A stretch of DNA of 64,000 nt from Caulobacter sp. Root343 (GCF_001425745.1 NZ_LMDF01000006.1:932035-996034); one strand, 5' to 3'. Positions 23,127 to 32,800 are shown, numbered from the stretch's first letter. Program-made: numbers and translations. The notes: generated by a model not told the origin, from the letters alone.

Positions 23127-23800
23127 GCTTTCCCCGTCGTGTCGAAGGTGTCGTGTTTGACATGGACGGCCTGCTGCTGGACACCGAGATCGTCTATCGC
23201 GCCGCCATGATCGAGGCGGGGAACGTCTTCGGCGTCCAGTTCACCGGCGAGACCTATGCGGCCATGGTCGGCAAGACCACGCCGGAGTGCGGGGTCATGC
23301 TGCAGGAGCTCTACGGCCAGGACTTTCCGGTCCAATCCTACTTCGAGCGGGTCTGGGCCGACGTCGAGGACCTGCTGGCCGCCGAGACCAAGCTGAAGGC
23401 GGGCGTGATCGAGATCCTCGACTATCTGGACGATCTGGGCCTGCCGCGCGGCATCGCCACGTCGAACGGCATGGTGGCCGTCGAGAAGTATCTGGGCCGT
23501 TTCGACCTGCTGCATCGTTTCAACGCGGTGATCGCCCACCACGACGTCACCCGGCATAAGCCGAACCCGGATCCCTATCTGGAAGCGGCTCGCCGGCTTG
23601 GCGTCGATCCGGCCCACTGCCTGGCGCTGGAGGACTCGCACCCCGGCGTTCGCGCCGCTCACGCAGCCGGCATGATGACCGTGATGGTGCCCGACATCCT
23701 CGATCCCAACGAGGAGATGCACGACAAGTGCGTGCACATCGCCGACAGCCTGCACCAGGTGCTGGACCTGCTGAAGGCGTCCGTCGAAGAGGCGGCCTAG
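23123..23800 (+). CDS. HAD-superfamily hydrolase (subfamily IA, beta-phosphoglucomutase-like)
   Basis: A 225-residue HAD phosphatase. Seen: motif I FDMDGLLLDTE (nucleophile and acid/base Asp), motif II ATSN, Lys of motif III in HDVTRHKPNPDPYLEAARRLG, and motif IV ALEDSHPGVRAAHAAGM. The alpha-helical cap between motifs I and II is of the C1 type, as in phosphoglycolate phosphatase and beta-phosphoglucomutase. The substrate cannot be told from sequence. The GTG start overlaps the serB stop. Confidence 0.9.
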   Translation: MSFPRRVEGVVFDMDGLLLDTEIVYRAAMIEAGNVFGVQFTGETYAAMVGKTTPECGVMLQELYGQDFPVQSYFERVWADVEDLLAAETKLKAGVIEILDYLDDLGLPRGIATSNGMVAVEKYLGRFDLLHRFNAVIAHHDVTRHKPNPDPYLEAARRLGVDPAHCLALEDSHPGVRAAHAAGMMTVMVPDILDPNEEMHDKCVHIADSLHQVLDLLKASVEEAA

Positions 23801-23988
23801 CGGAAGATCGACATCATCGCCGCCGCGGCTGACGAGAGCACGGAAGTATTGGCCGCCTCGTCGGCTCGCCGGCGTTGCTCATCGCGCTTTTCGGCCCGCG
23901 TTCGGGCAGCGTCGGTGAGGATCCGATGCCAGCGCTGGTCCTTGCCATAGGCGCCGGGATCCAGGGGCGAGGGGCGTTTCGAGGCCAT
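23797..23988 (-). CDS. Small basic helical protein of unknown function
   Basis: A 63-residue protein (MASKRPSPLDPGAYGKDQRW...), highly charged in the middle (RTRAEKRDEQRRRADEAAN) with a hydrophobic Ala/Met end (AAAAMMSIFR). I start it at the ATG at 23988, with GGAG about ten bases upstream. It is convergent with the HAD gene (four-base overlap) and downstream of the EAL gene on the same strand. I do not recognise it. Confidence 0.5.
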   Translation of the reverse strand: MASKRPSPLDPGAYGKDQRWHRILTDAARTRAEKRDEQRRRADEAANTSVLSSAAAAMMSIFR

Positions 23989-24042
23989 CGGATGTCTCCA
24001 CAACCGTTACGATCGTAGCACGCGGCGGAGCCTTCTCCAACG

Positions 24043-26379
24043 TCACGCCGTCTTGCGCGCCTCGTCGTCGACCGGCAGGTCGATCGACCACGCCCCGAGA
24101 AATTCGACCAGCTTGTCCAGGCCCATCGGCCTGGCGATGTGATAGCCCTGGGCCAGGTCGCAGCCCATCAGTTGCAAGGCCGCCAGGGCTTCGCGAGTTT
24201 CGACGCCCTCGGCGGTGACCTTCATGCCCAGGCTGTGGGCCAGGTCGACCGTGGACTTGACCAGCAGGGCGTCCTTGCCGCCGGACTCCAGGGTCATGAC
24301 GAAGGCCTTGTCGATCTTCAGTTCGTCGGCGCGGATCTGCTTGAGATAGGCCAGGGACGACAGGCCTGAACCATAATCATCGATCGAGACGGGGATGCCG
24401 GCCTCGGCGATCCGCTCGATGACGGTCAGCGCCACGTCCGGATTGCCGATCACGGCCGTTTCGGTGATCTCGAAGCACAGCCGAGCGCCGGCCGCCGTGA
24501 CCTCGGCGATGGCGTATTCGGCGAACTCGGGGTCGTCGATCAGGCGGCCCGAGATGTTGACCGACATCACGACGTCGTGGCCGGCGACGCGCAGGCGGGC
24601 CTGGTCTTCGATCGCCTGGGCCAGGACGTAGTCAGTCAGGGCGCGGATATGGCCGGTCTCCTCGGCCATGCCGACGAAAAGGTCCGGACGGATATAGCCG
24701 CGGGTCGGGTGGTTCCAGCGCGCCAGGGCCTCGATCCCGGTGATCGCGCCGGTGCGCAGGTCCAGTTTCGGCTGATGGTTCAGGAAGAGCTCGCCCTTGC
24801 GCACCGCCTCCAGCATCTCGCTCATCAGGGAGAGATTGGCGGCCGGGTCGCCATAGACGACGGGGTCGAACACCATCAGCTTCTTGTGTGCGGCGCGGGC
24901 CTGATCCAGCGCGATCAAGGCGCGCTCGATCAGTCGGGCGGCGTCGAGGCCGCCGACCGAAGTCGCGGCCAGACCGTGGGTGATATGGACATCGACGGGC
25001 TCGCCGCCGATCAGGATCGGCGTTTCCAAGCCTGGCAGGAACCCGTCGGCGCGGTGCAACACGGTGTTCAGATCGTTGGTGGCCGACAGGGTGCAGAGGA
25101 TCGAGGTCGTCAGGCGGCCGACGGTGACGCCGGGCACGGTGTCGGCGACCCGTTGCCCCAGCTTGGCGACCAGCTCGGTGGCCAGCTCGTAGCCGATGGC
25201 GGCGCGCACGGCTGGAAAGCGGTCGAAGCCGATGGCGCTGATCACCACCTGTTCGCCGGGCGCAAGGTGGGCCAGGCGCGCCTCGATCGCCCGTTCCAGG
25301 GCGCGGCGATTGGGCAGGCCGGTCTCGCCATCATGCAGCGCCTGGCGGGTCATCTCCGCCTCGCGCTGGCGGATCTCGCCGGCCATCAGGTTGAAGCTCT
25401 CGGCCAGGCGGCCGATCTCGTCGCGGGTGGTCACTTCGACAGTGACGTCCTCGCCGCGCTGCAGCCGGCGGGCCGCGACGTCCAAGGCGGTGATCGGCCT
25501 GGCGAGACCCCGCGACAGGGCCCAGCTGGCGGCAGCCACCAGGGCCGCGCCGATCACGCCGACGGCGATCACCGCGGCCATCAAGGGGCGATAGGGCGTC
25601 ATGGCCTGGGCCATCGGGTAGCGCAGGACCAGGGCCGCGCCGCTGGCCTTGTCCAGGGCCTTGATCGGCTTGACCAGCACCAGACTGTCGGCGTCGCCGC
25701 GCAGCATGGTCGGCGCGCGCAGCTTGTCGCGCATGGCCTTGCCGACGAAGGCCGCCAAGGCGGCGTTGGCCGGGCCGCGGTCGGCCGAGATCCATTGGCC
25801 GCCGCGCTGGTCGAACACCTGGGCGTCCAGCCCGATCGCCGACAGCGTCTCCAGGGCCTGCATCTCGCGTTCGTCCAGCTTGGCCGCGAACACGACCCAG
25901 CCGGTCAGGGTGGGCGACAGGATTGGAGCCGAGATCAGCTGATAGGGCTGGCCGTCGATGGCGAACACGCCCTGCGCGCCGTCTTCGGCGTCCAAGGCGC
26001 TCCACAGTTTGGCGAGATCCAGACGGGCGGGATCGAGGCCCACGACGTCACCGTCGACGCCGATGGTGAAGGCCAGGTCCAGACCTAACCGCTGGCGCAG
26101 ATTGGCGACGGCCGACGCGACGGTGGGGCCGTCGCGCGTGGCGACGGCCGCGCGGAAGCCGAAGTCGCGCGACAGCAGTTCGGCGCCGTCTTGCAGGCGC
26201 TGGGTGCGCAGGGCCCAGACCCGGTCGAACACGGTGCTCGAGGCGGCCAGCTCCTGACGCACGGCGCTGCGGGCGTTGCTGGCGATCGCCACATAGACCG
26301 TCACCGCCACGAGGCTCAGCGCCAGGGCGAAAAGCCCGGCGTAGAGGACGGTCAGCTTGGTCTGGAGGCGCTGGAACAT
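24043..26379 (-). CDS. Membrane-bound EAL-domain c-di-GMP phosphodiesterase with degenerate GGDEF domain
   Basis: A 778-residue sensor. Layout: membrane helix ~11-33, periplasmic sensory region ~35-265, second helix ~270-290, HAMP (~290-345, ARPITALDVAARRLQRGED then DEIGRLAESFNLM), a GGDEF-like domain lacking the GGDEF signature (~370-520), and an EAL domain from ~530. The EAL motif is intact (EALARWNHP at 550, NISGRL, ETAV, IDDYGSG with Asp667-668, KIDKAFV, AEGVET with Glu724), so it should hydrolyse c-di-GMP. The start ATG at 26379 lies seven bases after the stop of the cupredoxin gene, so the two form an operon. The redox or copper state of the cupredoxin might be the input, which is inference. 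Confidence 0.9.
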   Translation of the reverse strand: MFQRLQTKLTVLYAGLFALALSLVAVTVYVAIASNARSAVRQELAASSTVFDRVWALRTQRLQDGAELLSRDFGFRAAVATRDGPTVASAVANLRQRLGLDLAFTIGVDGDVVGLDPARLDLAKLWSALDAEDGAQGVFAIDGQPYQLISAPILSPTLTGWVVFAAKLDEREMQALETLSAIGLDAQVFDQRGGQWISADRGPANAALAAFVGKAMRDKLRAPTMLRGDADSLVLVKPIKALDKASGAALVLRYPMAQAMTPYRPLMAAVIAVGVIGAALVAAASWALSRGLARPITALDVAARRLQRGEDVTVEVTTRDEIGRLAESFNLMAGEIRQREAEMTRQALHDGETGLPNRRALERAIEARLAHLAPGEQVVISAIGFDRFPAVRAAIGYELATELVAKLGQRVADTVPGVTVGRLTTSILCTLSATNDLNTVLHRADGFLPGLETPILIGGEPVDVHITHGLAATSVGGLDAARLIERALIALDQARAAHKKLMVFDPVVYGDPAANLSLMSEMLEAVRKGELFLNHQPKLDLRTGAITGIEALARWNHPTRGYIRPDLFVGMAEETGHIRALTDYVLAQAIEDQARLRVAGHDVVMSVNISGRLIDDPEFAEYAIAEVTAAGARLCFEITETAVIGNPDVALTVIERIAEAGIPVSIDDYGSGLSSLAYLKQIRADELKIDKAFVMTLESGGKDALLVKSTVDLAHSLGMKVTAEGVETREALAALQLMGCDLAQGYHIARPMGLDKLVEFLGAWSIDLPVDDEARKTA

Positions 26380-26386
26380 CGGCGTG

Positions 26387-27007
26387 TCAGTGGTGGTCGG
26401 CGAGCGCGCGCAGCTCGACCGACACTGCTTCGTGGGCCGGACCGCCGCCCACGCTGGTGGTCGAGAGCGTCTTTTCGTTCTTTGGGGCGCGCAGATAGGG
26501 ATGCCAGACCTTGGCGACGACGGCGCCAGCCGGCACGTCCTGGATCGTGACCACGCCGGCCGCGTCGGTCTTGCCGGCATAGGCGGTGTCGACCACGCGG
26601 ATGAAACCGACCATCTGGTCGTGGATGTTGCAGCCGATGGCCACGGCGCCGGCCGCGTTCATCCTGGCGGTGCGGTTTTCCTCGCGGCCGTACAGCTTGA
26701 TCTCGAACCTGTTGCCCGGCGAGAACGAGTAGACGTGGTGGCGAACCTTATCGAGGTTCGGAAAGGCCACCTCGGCTCCCACCGGGACCACCAGCATGAA
26801 CGGGCTGAACTGGATGTTCTGCTGTGCGACGCGATAGGGCCACGGGAACTTGATCGGTCCCTTGGTCGGCTGGCCGTTCGGATAGACCATCACCACCGCG
26901 TCGGGCAGGGGTCTGCCATCGGCGCCGCGTACGGTGACGGTGAGATCACCGGCCAGCGCGCGGCTGCCCCAGAGCGCAACCATCAGCAGTAGTGCAAGGT
27001 GTCTCAT
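26387..27007 (-). CDS. Exported cupredoxin-domain ('methylamine utilization'-type) protein
   Basis: A 206-residue protein with a signal peptide (cleavage near ALA-GDL, residue 19/20). It starts with an Ig-like or carboxypeptidase-regulatory strand pair (LTVTVRGADGRPLPDAVVMVYP). A plastocyanin-like core follows: FPNLDKVRHHVYSFSPG (His90/His91) and AIGCNIHDQMVGFIRVVD (Cys126, His129, Met132), which supply a complete type 1 copper ligand set. The end is a beta-rich segment. Proteins of this type are often annotated 'methylamine utilization protein' without evidence for that role, and no methylamine genes are nearby. It is coupled with the downstream EAL gene. Confidence 0.85.
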   Translation of the reverse strand: MRHLALLLMVALWGSRALAGDLTVTVRGADGRPLPDAVVMVYPNGQPTKGPIKFPWPYRVAQQNIQFSPFMLVVPVGAEVAFPNLDKVRHHVYSFSPGNRFEIKLYGREENRTARMNAAGAVAIGCNIHDQMVGFIRVVDTAYAGKTDAAGVVTIQDVPAGAVVAKVWHPYLRAPKNEKTLSTTSVGGGPAHEAVSVELRALADHH

Positions 27008-27268
27008 CAGGTTTTTCGTACGCCGTTCCGAGTGAAGTGCGCGTTAACGTAGCGCTTGAGGCGCGGTCCGATGGTCTGCGCGAGACTTGGGTTTTCGATT
27101 TACTTGGAAGTTTTCCGCAAAAGCTTGTGGGTCATGGCGTGCGGACCCTCGCGCCACGACGCGTACCGCCGAGGTCACATCTCCCGGCGGCACGGCTAGG
27201 GGCGCTACGCACTTGTAAAACGAGACCGCCGCGCGGATATCAGGCCCCTGACGAGAGGCCTGACCGAC

Positions 27269-28381
27269 TTGACCGCTGACAACCCCGCCACCCTCGACGA
27301 CGCCCGCGCTGCGCTGGACCGCATCGCCGACCCGGTGAGCGGGCAGGGGCTGGTCGCCGCCGGCCTGGTCCAAGGCCTGGTGGTTCGCAACGGCCGCGCC
27401 GGCTTCATGCTCGAGGTTCCCGCCAGCCAGGCCGCCACCTACCCCCCGATCCGCGAGGCCGCCGAGAAGGCGCTGGCGGCCCTGCCGGGGATCGACGTCG
27501 CCCAGGTCGTGCTGACCGCCCAGGCGGCCGAGGGCGCGACCCGGGTGCGCAAGGGCGCCAAGATCTCCGAGGACCCGCAGGCCCGCATGGTCCCGCCGCC
27601 CGAGGCCGAGAAGCCCGCCCACGTCCGCCACGTGATCGCCGTGGCGTCGGGCAAGGGCGGGGTGGGCAAGTCCACCGTCTCCACCAACCTGGCCGTGGCC
27701 TTCGCCCGCATGGGTCTGCGCGTGGGCCTGCTGGACGCCGACATCTATGGCCCCTCGGCCCCCAAGATGATGGGCGTCGACGGCGACCCGCTGTTCGAAG
27801 AAAACAAGCTTCAGCCCCTGGAAGCCCACGGCGTCAAGCTGATGTCGATCGGCTTCATCGTCGACGAGGGCAAGGCGATGATCTGGCGTGGGCCGATGGC
27901 GTCATCCGCCGTCCGCCAGATGATCCACGACGTGGCCTGGGGCTCGGAGGCTGCGCCGCTGGACGTGCTGGTTGTCGACCTGCCGCCAGGTACGGGCGAC
28001 GTTCAGCTGACCCTGGTCCAGAAGCTGCGCATCGATGGGGCGGTGCTGGTGACCACACCGCAGGAGATCGCCTTGATCGATGCGCGTCGCGCCGCGGCGA
28101 TGTTCGAGAAGACCGCGACGCCGATCCTGGGTCTGGTCGAGAACATGGCCTTCTTCGCCGATCCTTCCACCGGCGCTCCGATTCCGATCTTCGGCGAGGG
28201 CGGCGGCGTGGCCGAGGCCGAGCGCCTGGGCGTGCCGCTGCTGGGCCGCGTGCCGCTCGAGATCGCCGTGCGGATCGGCGGCGACCAGGGCGTCCCCGCC
28301 GTGATCGGCGAGCCCGAAGGCCAGGCGGCGGCGGTGTTCGTCGCGGCGGCGCGGGCGTTGTGGGACAGCATCCAGGACTAG
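27269..28381 (+). CDS. mrp: Mrp/NBP35-type iron-sulfur cluster carrier ATPase
   Basis: A 370-residue P-loop ATPase (ApbC/Mrp) involved in Fe-S cluster assembly. Seen: an N-terminal DUF59/MIP18-like domain (~10-90), then the deviant Walker A GKGGVGKSTVSTNLA, DADIYGPSAPKMMGV, WRGPMASSAVRQMIHDVAWG and DLPPGTGDVQLTL (Walker B region). Unlike E. coli Mrp, the ENM-x-x-F segment reads ENMAFFADPSTG, so the CxxC cluster-binding pair is absent, as in several alphaproteobacterial relatives. The start is a TTG with GAGAGG upstream. A hairpin terminator follows. Confidence 0.9.
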   Translation: MTADNPATLDDARAALDRIADPVSGQGLVAAGLVQGLVVRNGRAGFMLEVPASQAATYPPIREAAEKALAALPGIDVAQVVLTAQAAEGATRVRKGAKISEDPQARMVPPPEAEKPAHVRHVIAVASGKGGVGKSTVSTNLAVAFARMGLRVGLLDADIYGPSAPKMMGVDGDPLFEENKLQPLEAHGVKLMSIGFIVDEGKAMIWRGPMASSAVRQMIHDVAWGSEAAPLDVLVVDLPPGTGDVQLTLVQKLRIDGAVLVTTPQEIALIDARRAAAMFEKTATPILGLVENMAFFADPSTGAPIPIFGEGGGVAEAERLGVPLLGRVPLEIAVRIGGDQGVPAVIGEPEGQAAAVFVAAARALWDSIQD

Positions 28382-28385
28382 CAAA

Positions 28386-28417
28386 AAAGCCCGCCCGGAG
28401 CGATCCGGGCGGGCTTT
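28386..28417. terminator. Bidirectional intrinsic terminator between mrp and the FadL-type gene
   Basis: Perfect 13-bp stem (28386-28398 with 28405-28417, core GCCCGCCCGG) with a six-base loop. T residues follow on the plus side, and the A run on the other side gives a T tract on the minus strand. It serves the two convergent genes. Confidence 0.93.
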
Positions 28418-28439
28418 CTGTTTCAGCGATGCGCCAGCC

Positions 28440-29738
28440 TTAGAAGCTGAAGCGCGCGCCGGTCGACAGCACGACGGCCGAGCCTTCCACGTCGCCGCGC
28501 AGGTTCACGGTCGAGCCGGTGGCGGTCACGTCGGTGCGGTTGATCTTGCTCTTGTCGAACACGATATAGTTGATCGCCGCGTCCAGCTTCAGATTGTCGG
28601 TCGCGGCCCAGGTGGCGCCGGTGGCGTACATCATGCGATCGCCGTCCGGCACGCGGGCGGTGCGGCCGACGTCCGGCGTCGGGGTCGGGTCGTACTGGAC
28701 GCCAGTGCGCAGGGTCAGGCGCGGCGTGGCCTGATAGTCCAGGCCGACGGCATAGGTGGTGACGTTCTTGTAGTTCTGGACGCTCGCGGTCGCGCTGGTC
28801 GCGAACCTGACGCGGATGGCGTCGAACTCGCTCCAGCCGACGCGGCTGATCGAACCGTTCAGGGTCAGCTTGTCGTTGACGGCCCAGCGGGCGCCGACAT
28901 TGGCGATCCAGGGCAGGGTGATCTTGGCCTCGCCATCGGTCGAGAAGTTGTTGGCGGCTGGGATGGGGGCCAGCAGACCGCCGACGGTGACCGTGCCCTT
29001 CAGTTTGTGGTCAAGCTTCGAGCGATAGCTGGCGCCGATCGTCAGGCTCTTGGACGGGTGCAGTTGGGCGCCGACCGTATAGCCGTAGGCCCAGCCGTCG
29101 CCCTTCAGCGATTGGCTGCCGTCGGGTTGCAGCGGCGAGATGTTCGGCAGGGCGTTGGTCAGCTCGGCGTCGGCGTACATGGCCGTCACGCCCACGCCCA
29201 GGTCGATCAGGTCGTTGACCTTGTAGGCCACGACGCCGTCGACATTGACCGTGCGCAGCTGCGACTTCAGGGCGTCATAGCGGGTCCAGCTGGCCTTACT
29301 GTACTCGGTGGTGAAGTTGTACGGCGCGGCGATCGACAGGCCCAGCGAGAGCTTGTCGTTGATCCGGAAGGCGCCGCCCAGGTTAGGCACCACGCCGTTG
29401 TTGATCGGCTTGGCGGCCCGGTTTTCGCCGCCGACCGGGGTCGTCAGACCGGCTGGGGGAATCGGACGGGTGATAGTCGAGCCGGTGTCGGTGACCTTGG
29501 AATCGACCAGGATGGCGTTGAGGCCCAGATAGCCTTCGCTGCGCTCGATGCCGGCGATCGAGGCGGGGTTCCACCACAGGCTGCCGACGCCCTTGTCGGC
29601 GACTTCGCCGGAATAGGCGCGACCGGTGCCGCGCACCGACTGTTCCTGCAGGTAGAAGGCCGAAGCGGCGGCCTGGGAAGCGGCGGCGAGCGCCAGCAGA
29701 GCGACGCCGGCGGCGAGGCTGGTACGCGAGAGAGACAT
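28440..29738 (-). CDS. Outer membrane porin, OmpP1/FadL/TodX family
   Basis: A 432-residue outer membrane protein with a signal peptide (cleavage near ASA-AFYLQ, residue ~25). The N-terminal plug segment is typical of the family: AFYLQEQSVRGTGRAYSGE, then a WWNPAS motif. Alternating-residue strands follow through to the terminal Phe (STGARFSF), as needed for Bam assembly. Known: family members take up long-chain fatty acids or aromatic hydrocarbons. I chose the ATG at 29738 because it begins the signal peptide; the longer frame is non-conserved. An SDR gene lies upstream on the same strand behind its own terminator. Confidence 0.9.
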   Translation of the reverse strand: MSLSRTSLAAGVALLALAAASQAAASAFYLQEQSVRGTGRAYSGEVADKGVGSLWWNPASIAGIERSEGYLGLNAILVDSKVTDTGSTITRPIPPAGLTTPVGGENRAAKPINNGVVPNLGGAFRINDKLSLGLSIAAPYNFTTEYSKASWTRYDALKSQLRTVNVDGVVAYKVNDLIDLGVGVTAMYADAELTNALPNISPLQPDGSQSLKGDGWAYGYTVGAQLHPSKSLTIGASYRSKLDHKLKGTVTVGGLLAPIPAANNFSTDGEAKITLPWIANVGARWAVNDKLTLNGSISRVGWSEFDAIRVRFATSATASVQNYKNVTTYAVGLDYQATPRLTLRTGVQYDPTPTPDVGRTARVPDGDRMMYATGATWAATDNLKLDAAINYIVFDKSKINRTDVTATGSTVNLRGDVEGSAVVLSTGARFSF

Positions 29739-29888
29739 GATGACTGCGACCTTCTTGGGGAGGAAGAGGCTCGCCGAAACACCACCACGTATTGGAGGCG
29801 CTCGAGGAGCGCCGCCTTTAACGCATCTGCTCAAATAGCGTTGCTATAAATTGACGTAAGTATGGATTTTGTCAGTTCTGTTAAAGAA

Positions 29889-29909
29889 ACGAGGGCGCGA
29901 GGCCCTCGT
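29889..29909 (-). terminator. Intrinsic terminator after the SDR gene
   Basis: Stem ACGAGGGC/GCCCTCGT (8 bp) with a five-base loop, followed on the minus strand by TTTCTTT. It separates the SDR transcript from the FadL-type gene, which therefore needs its own promoter in 29739-29888. Confidence 0.8.
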
Positions 29910-29977
29910 ATCAATCGCCGTTCTGTCAAATCTTGCTTCGGCGCGGGTATTCGCGCGGCGCCTATGCTTACGCAGCG

Positions 29978-30883
29978 TCAACCGCCCGACATCTTGCGGA
30001 AGAACTTCTGACCCTGTTCGCCGCCGTTGAAGTAGGCCTTCTGGCCATCCTCGGCCGTGATCTTGTCCCAGCTGTCACGGACCTCCTCGGCCGAGAGGCC
30101 GCCTTCGCCCAGATAGACGCCCTCGGTCTCGTAGATGCGGGCCAGGGCGAAGGCTCCGGCGCCGGCGGTCAGGATCGCGCCGGTCGGGGCTTCGTCCGAG
30201 GCCAGATAGACAACGCCCGGCGTGACGTATTCCGGAGCCAGCTTGGCCAGCACTTCGGGCGGCATCAGGCCCTCGGTCATGCGGGTGGCCGCGACGGGGC
30301 TGATGGCGTTGATCTTCACGTCGTTCTTGGCGCCCTCCAGCTTGAGAGTGTTCATCAGGCCCAGGATCGCCATCTTGGCCGCGCCGTAGTTGGACTGGCC
30401 GAAATTGCCGTACATGCCCGATGATGAGGTGGTCACGACGATGCGGCCGTAGTTCTGGGCCTTCATGAGGTCCCAGACCGCCTTGATCGGTTTGAAGGTG
30501 CCCCAGACGTGGACCTGCATGACGGCCTCGAAGTCCTCGAGCGCCATCTTGGTCAGGGTGCGGTCGCGCAGGATGCCGGCGTTGGCGATCAGGATGTCGA
30601 TGCGACCCCATTGGTCGATGGCCTGCTGGACCATGTGGGCGACGCCGGCGTCGTCGGTGACGGACGAGCCGTTGGCGATGGCCTCGCCGCCGAGCGCCTT
30701 GATCTCCTCGACGACCTTTTGGGCCGCTTCGGATGAGCCGCCCGAGCCGTCGACACTGCCGCCCAGGTCGTTGACCACCACCTTGGCGCCGCGCCGGGCC
30801 AGCTCCAGGGCGTGCTGTCGGCCGAGCCCGCCGCCCGCGCCCGTGACGATCGCCACCTTGCCGTCGAAGCGGATGTCCGCCAT
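29978..30883 (-). CDS. Short-chain dehydrogenase/reductase, hydroxyacyl-CoA dehydrogenase-like
   Basis: A 301-residue SDR. Seen: the NAD(P)-binding TGAGGGLGRQHALELARRGAKVVVNDLGG, NAGILRD, and the catalytic set SSSGMYGNFGQSNYGAAK (Ser-Tyr-Lys). The N-terminal pattern (VVVNDLGGSVDGSG) and the extended C-terminus are those of the hydroxyacyl-CoA dehydrogenase part of MFE-2-type multifunctional enzymes. Fatty acyl chain metabolism is thus likely, consistent with the FadL-type porin downstream. The start is the ATG at 30883; two codons further up another ATG is possible. Confidence 0.9.
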   Translation of the reverse strand: MADIRFDGKVAIVTGAGGGLGRQHALELARRGAKVVVNDLGGSVDGSGGSSEAAQKVVEEIKALGGEAIANGSSVTDDAGVAHMVQQAIDQWGRIDILIANAGILRDRTLTKMALEDFEAVMQVHVWGTFKPIKAVWDLMKAQNYGRIVVTTSSSGMYGNFGQSNYGAAKMAILGLMNTLKLEGAKNDVKINAISPVAATRMTEGLMPPEVLAKLAPEYVTPGVVYLASDEAPTGAILTAGAGAFALARIYETEGVYLGEGGLSAEEVRDSWDKITAEDGQKAYFNGGEQGQKFFRKMSGG

Positions 30884-30968
30884 GCCCAAGTCTCCCTCAA
30901 ACGCGTGTTTGGTTTGCCGTGTTTGTGCGGCGCGAGGGCAGGGGCGTCAAGGGCGACGGCGCAAACGA

Positions 30969-30998
30969 AAACGCCGCGCGGGCGACCGCGCGGCGTTT
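30969..30998 (-). terminator. Intrinsic terminator of the ABC exporter operon
   Basis: Perfect 13-bp stem (AAACGCCGCGCGG with its complement) with a GCGA loop, followed on the minus strand by TTTCGTTT. It lies 26 bases after the HlyD-like gene's stop. Confidence 0.9.
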
Positions 30999-31023
30999 GA
31001 AAGGCTGAAGCTGAGAAGAGGCC

Positions 31024-32031
31024 TTACGTCTTCTTCTTGGTCATCCCGCCCGCCACCGGCTGGGTCGGCTTGTCGCGCTTCACGCCGGCCTTCTGGCCGG
31101 GCTTCATGAACTTGACCAGGACGCGCTGGCCGACCAGCAGCGGGGCGCCGTCGGCGCTGACCACCACCTCGACGACGCGCTCGTCGCTGCGCTGGCTGGG
31201 ATCGTCCGAGGCCAGCTTGCGGGCCCCGAACACGGCGGCGCGGCGCAGGACCTTGCCGAGATAGGTCAGGTCCGGATTGCTTTCCGGCTGGATCTCGACC
31301 TCCTGGCCGATCTTCACGTTCGGAATGTCGGCCTCGACGATCTCGGCGCGGACGATGCGCTGGGTGTTCGGCTCGAGGTCGAACATGGCGGTCACGTTCA
31401 GGGTCGAGGCGCCGGCGCCCGGATTGGCCTGGCGGCGAGCGATGCGGCCGTTGGCTGGCGCCCGGATGATCGTCAGTTCCTGGTTGTACTTCGCCTGGGC
31501 GACCTGGGCGGCGGCGACGCTGATCGCGGCCTGCTGGGCGCCGATGTTGGCCTGGGCCGAGGCGATCTGGTCGCGGGCGGCGTCCAGCTTCTGGGCGGCG
31601 ACGTAGTTCGAGGCCGCCAGGCCCTGCAGGCGATTATACTCACGCTGGGCCGTGCGCAGCTGCACCTGGTAGAGTTGCAGCTGTGCCTTGGCGGAAGCCA
31701 GGTTGGCCGCGGAAGTCTGAGCCGCCAGGCGGACGTCGTCGTCCTCCTGCTTGGCCAGCGGCTGGCCCTGGGTGACGACGTCGCCTTCCTGCACGAAGAC
31801 TTCGCGGACGATGCCCTGGCGGCGCGCGGCCACCTGGATCACGCCGCCCTCGACGTCGGCCTTGCCTTGGGCGATGGCCGCATAGGGCGACGGCTCCTCT
31901 TGAGCGGCGGCGGCCTCGAGCTTCTTCTTTTTCTCGGCGGCTTGGCCCTTCATGTAGAAGAAGCCGCCGCCGAGCAGCAGGACGATGACGAGGACGATGT
32001 AGAAGGCGGGTCGGCGCAGGAAGCCGGGCAT
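31024..32031 (-). CDS. Periplasmic adaptor (membrane fusion protein) of an ABC exporter
   Basis: A 335-residue HlyD/MacA-type adaptor. Seen: one N-terminal membrane anchor (FYIVLVIVLLLGGGFFYM), a biotinyl-lipoyl half (VEGGVIQVAARRQGIVREVFVQEGDVVTQGQPLAK), and a coiled-coil hairpin rich in Ala, Gln and Asn (~105-185). The second lipoyl half (IIRAPANGRIARR) and a beta-barrel domain complete it. It ends in a basic tail (GGMTKKKT). The start at 32031 begins the anchor segment. It is the third gene of a permease-ATPase-adaptor operon. No TolC-like outer membrane gene is adjacent. Confidence 0.9.
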   Translation of the reverse strand: MPGFLRRPAFYIVLVIVLLLGGGFFYMKGQAAEKKKKLEAAAAQEEPSPYAAIAQGKADVEGGVIQVAARRQGIVREVFVQEGDVVTQGQPLAKQEDDDVRLAAQTSAANLASAKAQLQLYQVQLRTAQREYNRLQGLAASNYVAAQKLDAARDQIASAQANIGAQQAAISVAAAQVAQAKYNQELTIIRAPANGRIARRQANPGAGASTLNVTAMFDLEPNTQRIVRAEIVEADIPNVKIGQEVEIQPESNPDLTYLGKVLRRAAVFGARKLASDDPSQRSDERVVEVVVSADGAPLLVGQRVLVKFMKPGQKAGVKRDKPTQPVAGGMTKKKT

Positions 32032-32050
32032 CAGAGTTTCCCCCAGAAAA

Positions 32051-32796
<746 letters not shown>

Positions 32797-32800
<4 letters not shown>

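Noticed and set aside
26387..27007. Role in methylamine use suggested by the usual database name of this cupredoxin family
   Set aside because: No methylamine dehydrogenase or related gene is nearby, and only the copper-binding fold can be supported.
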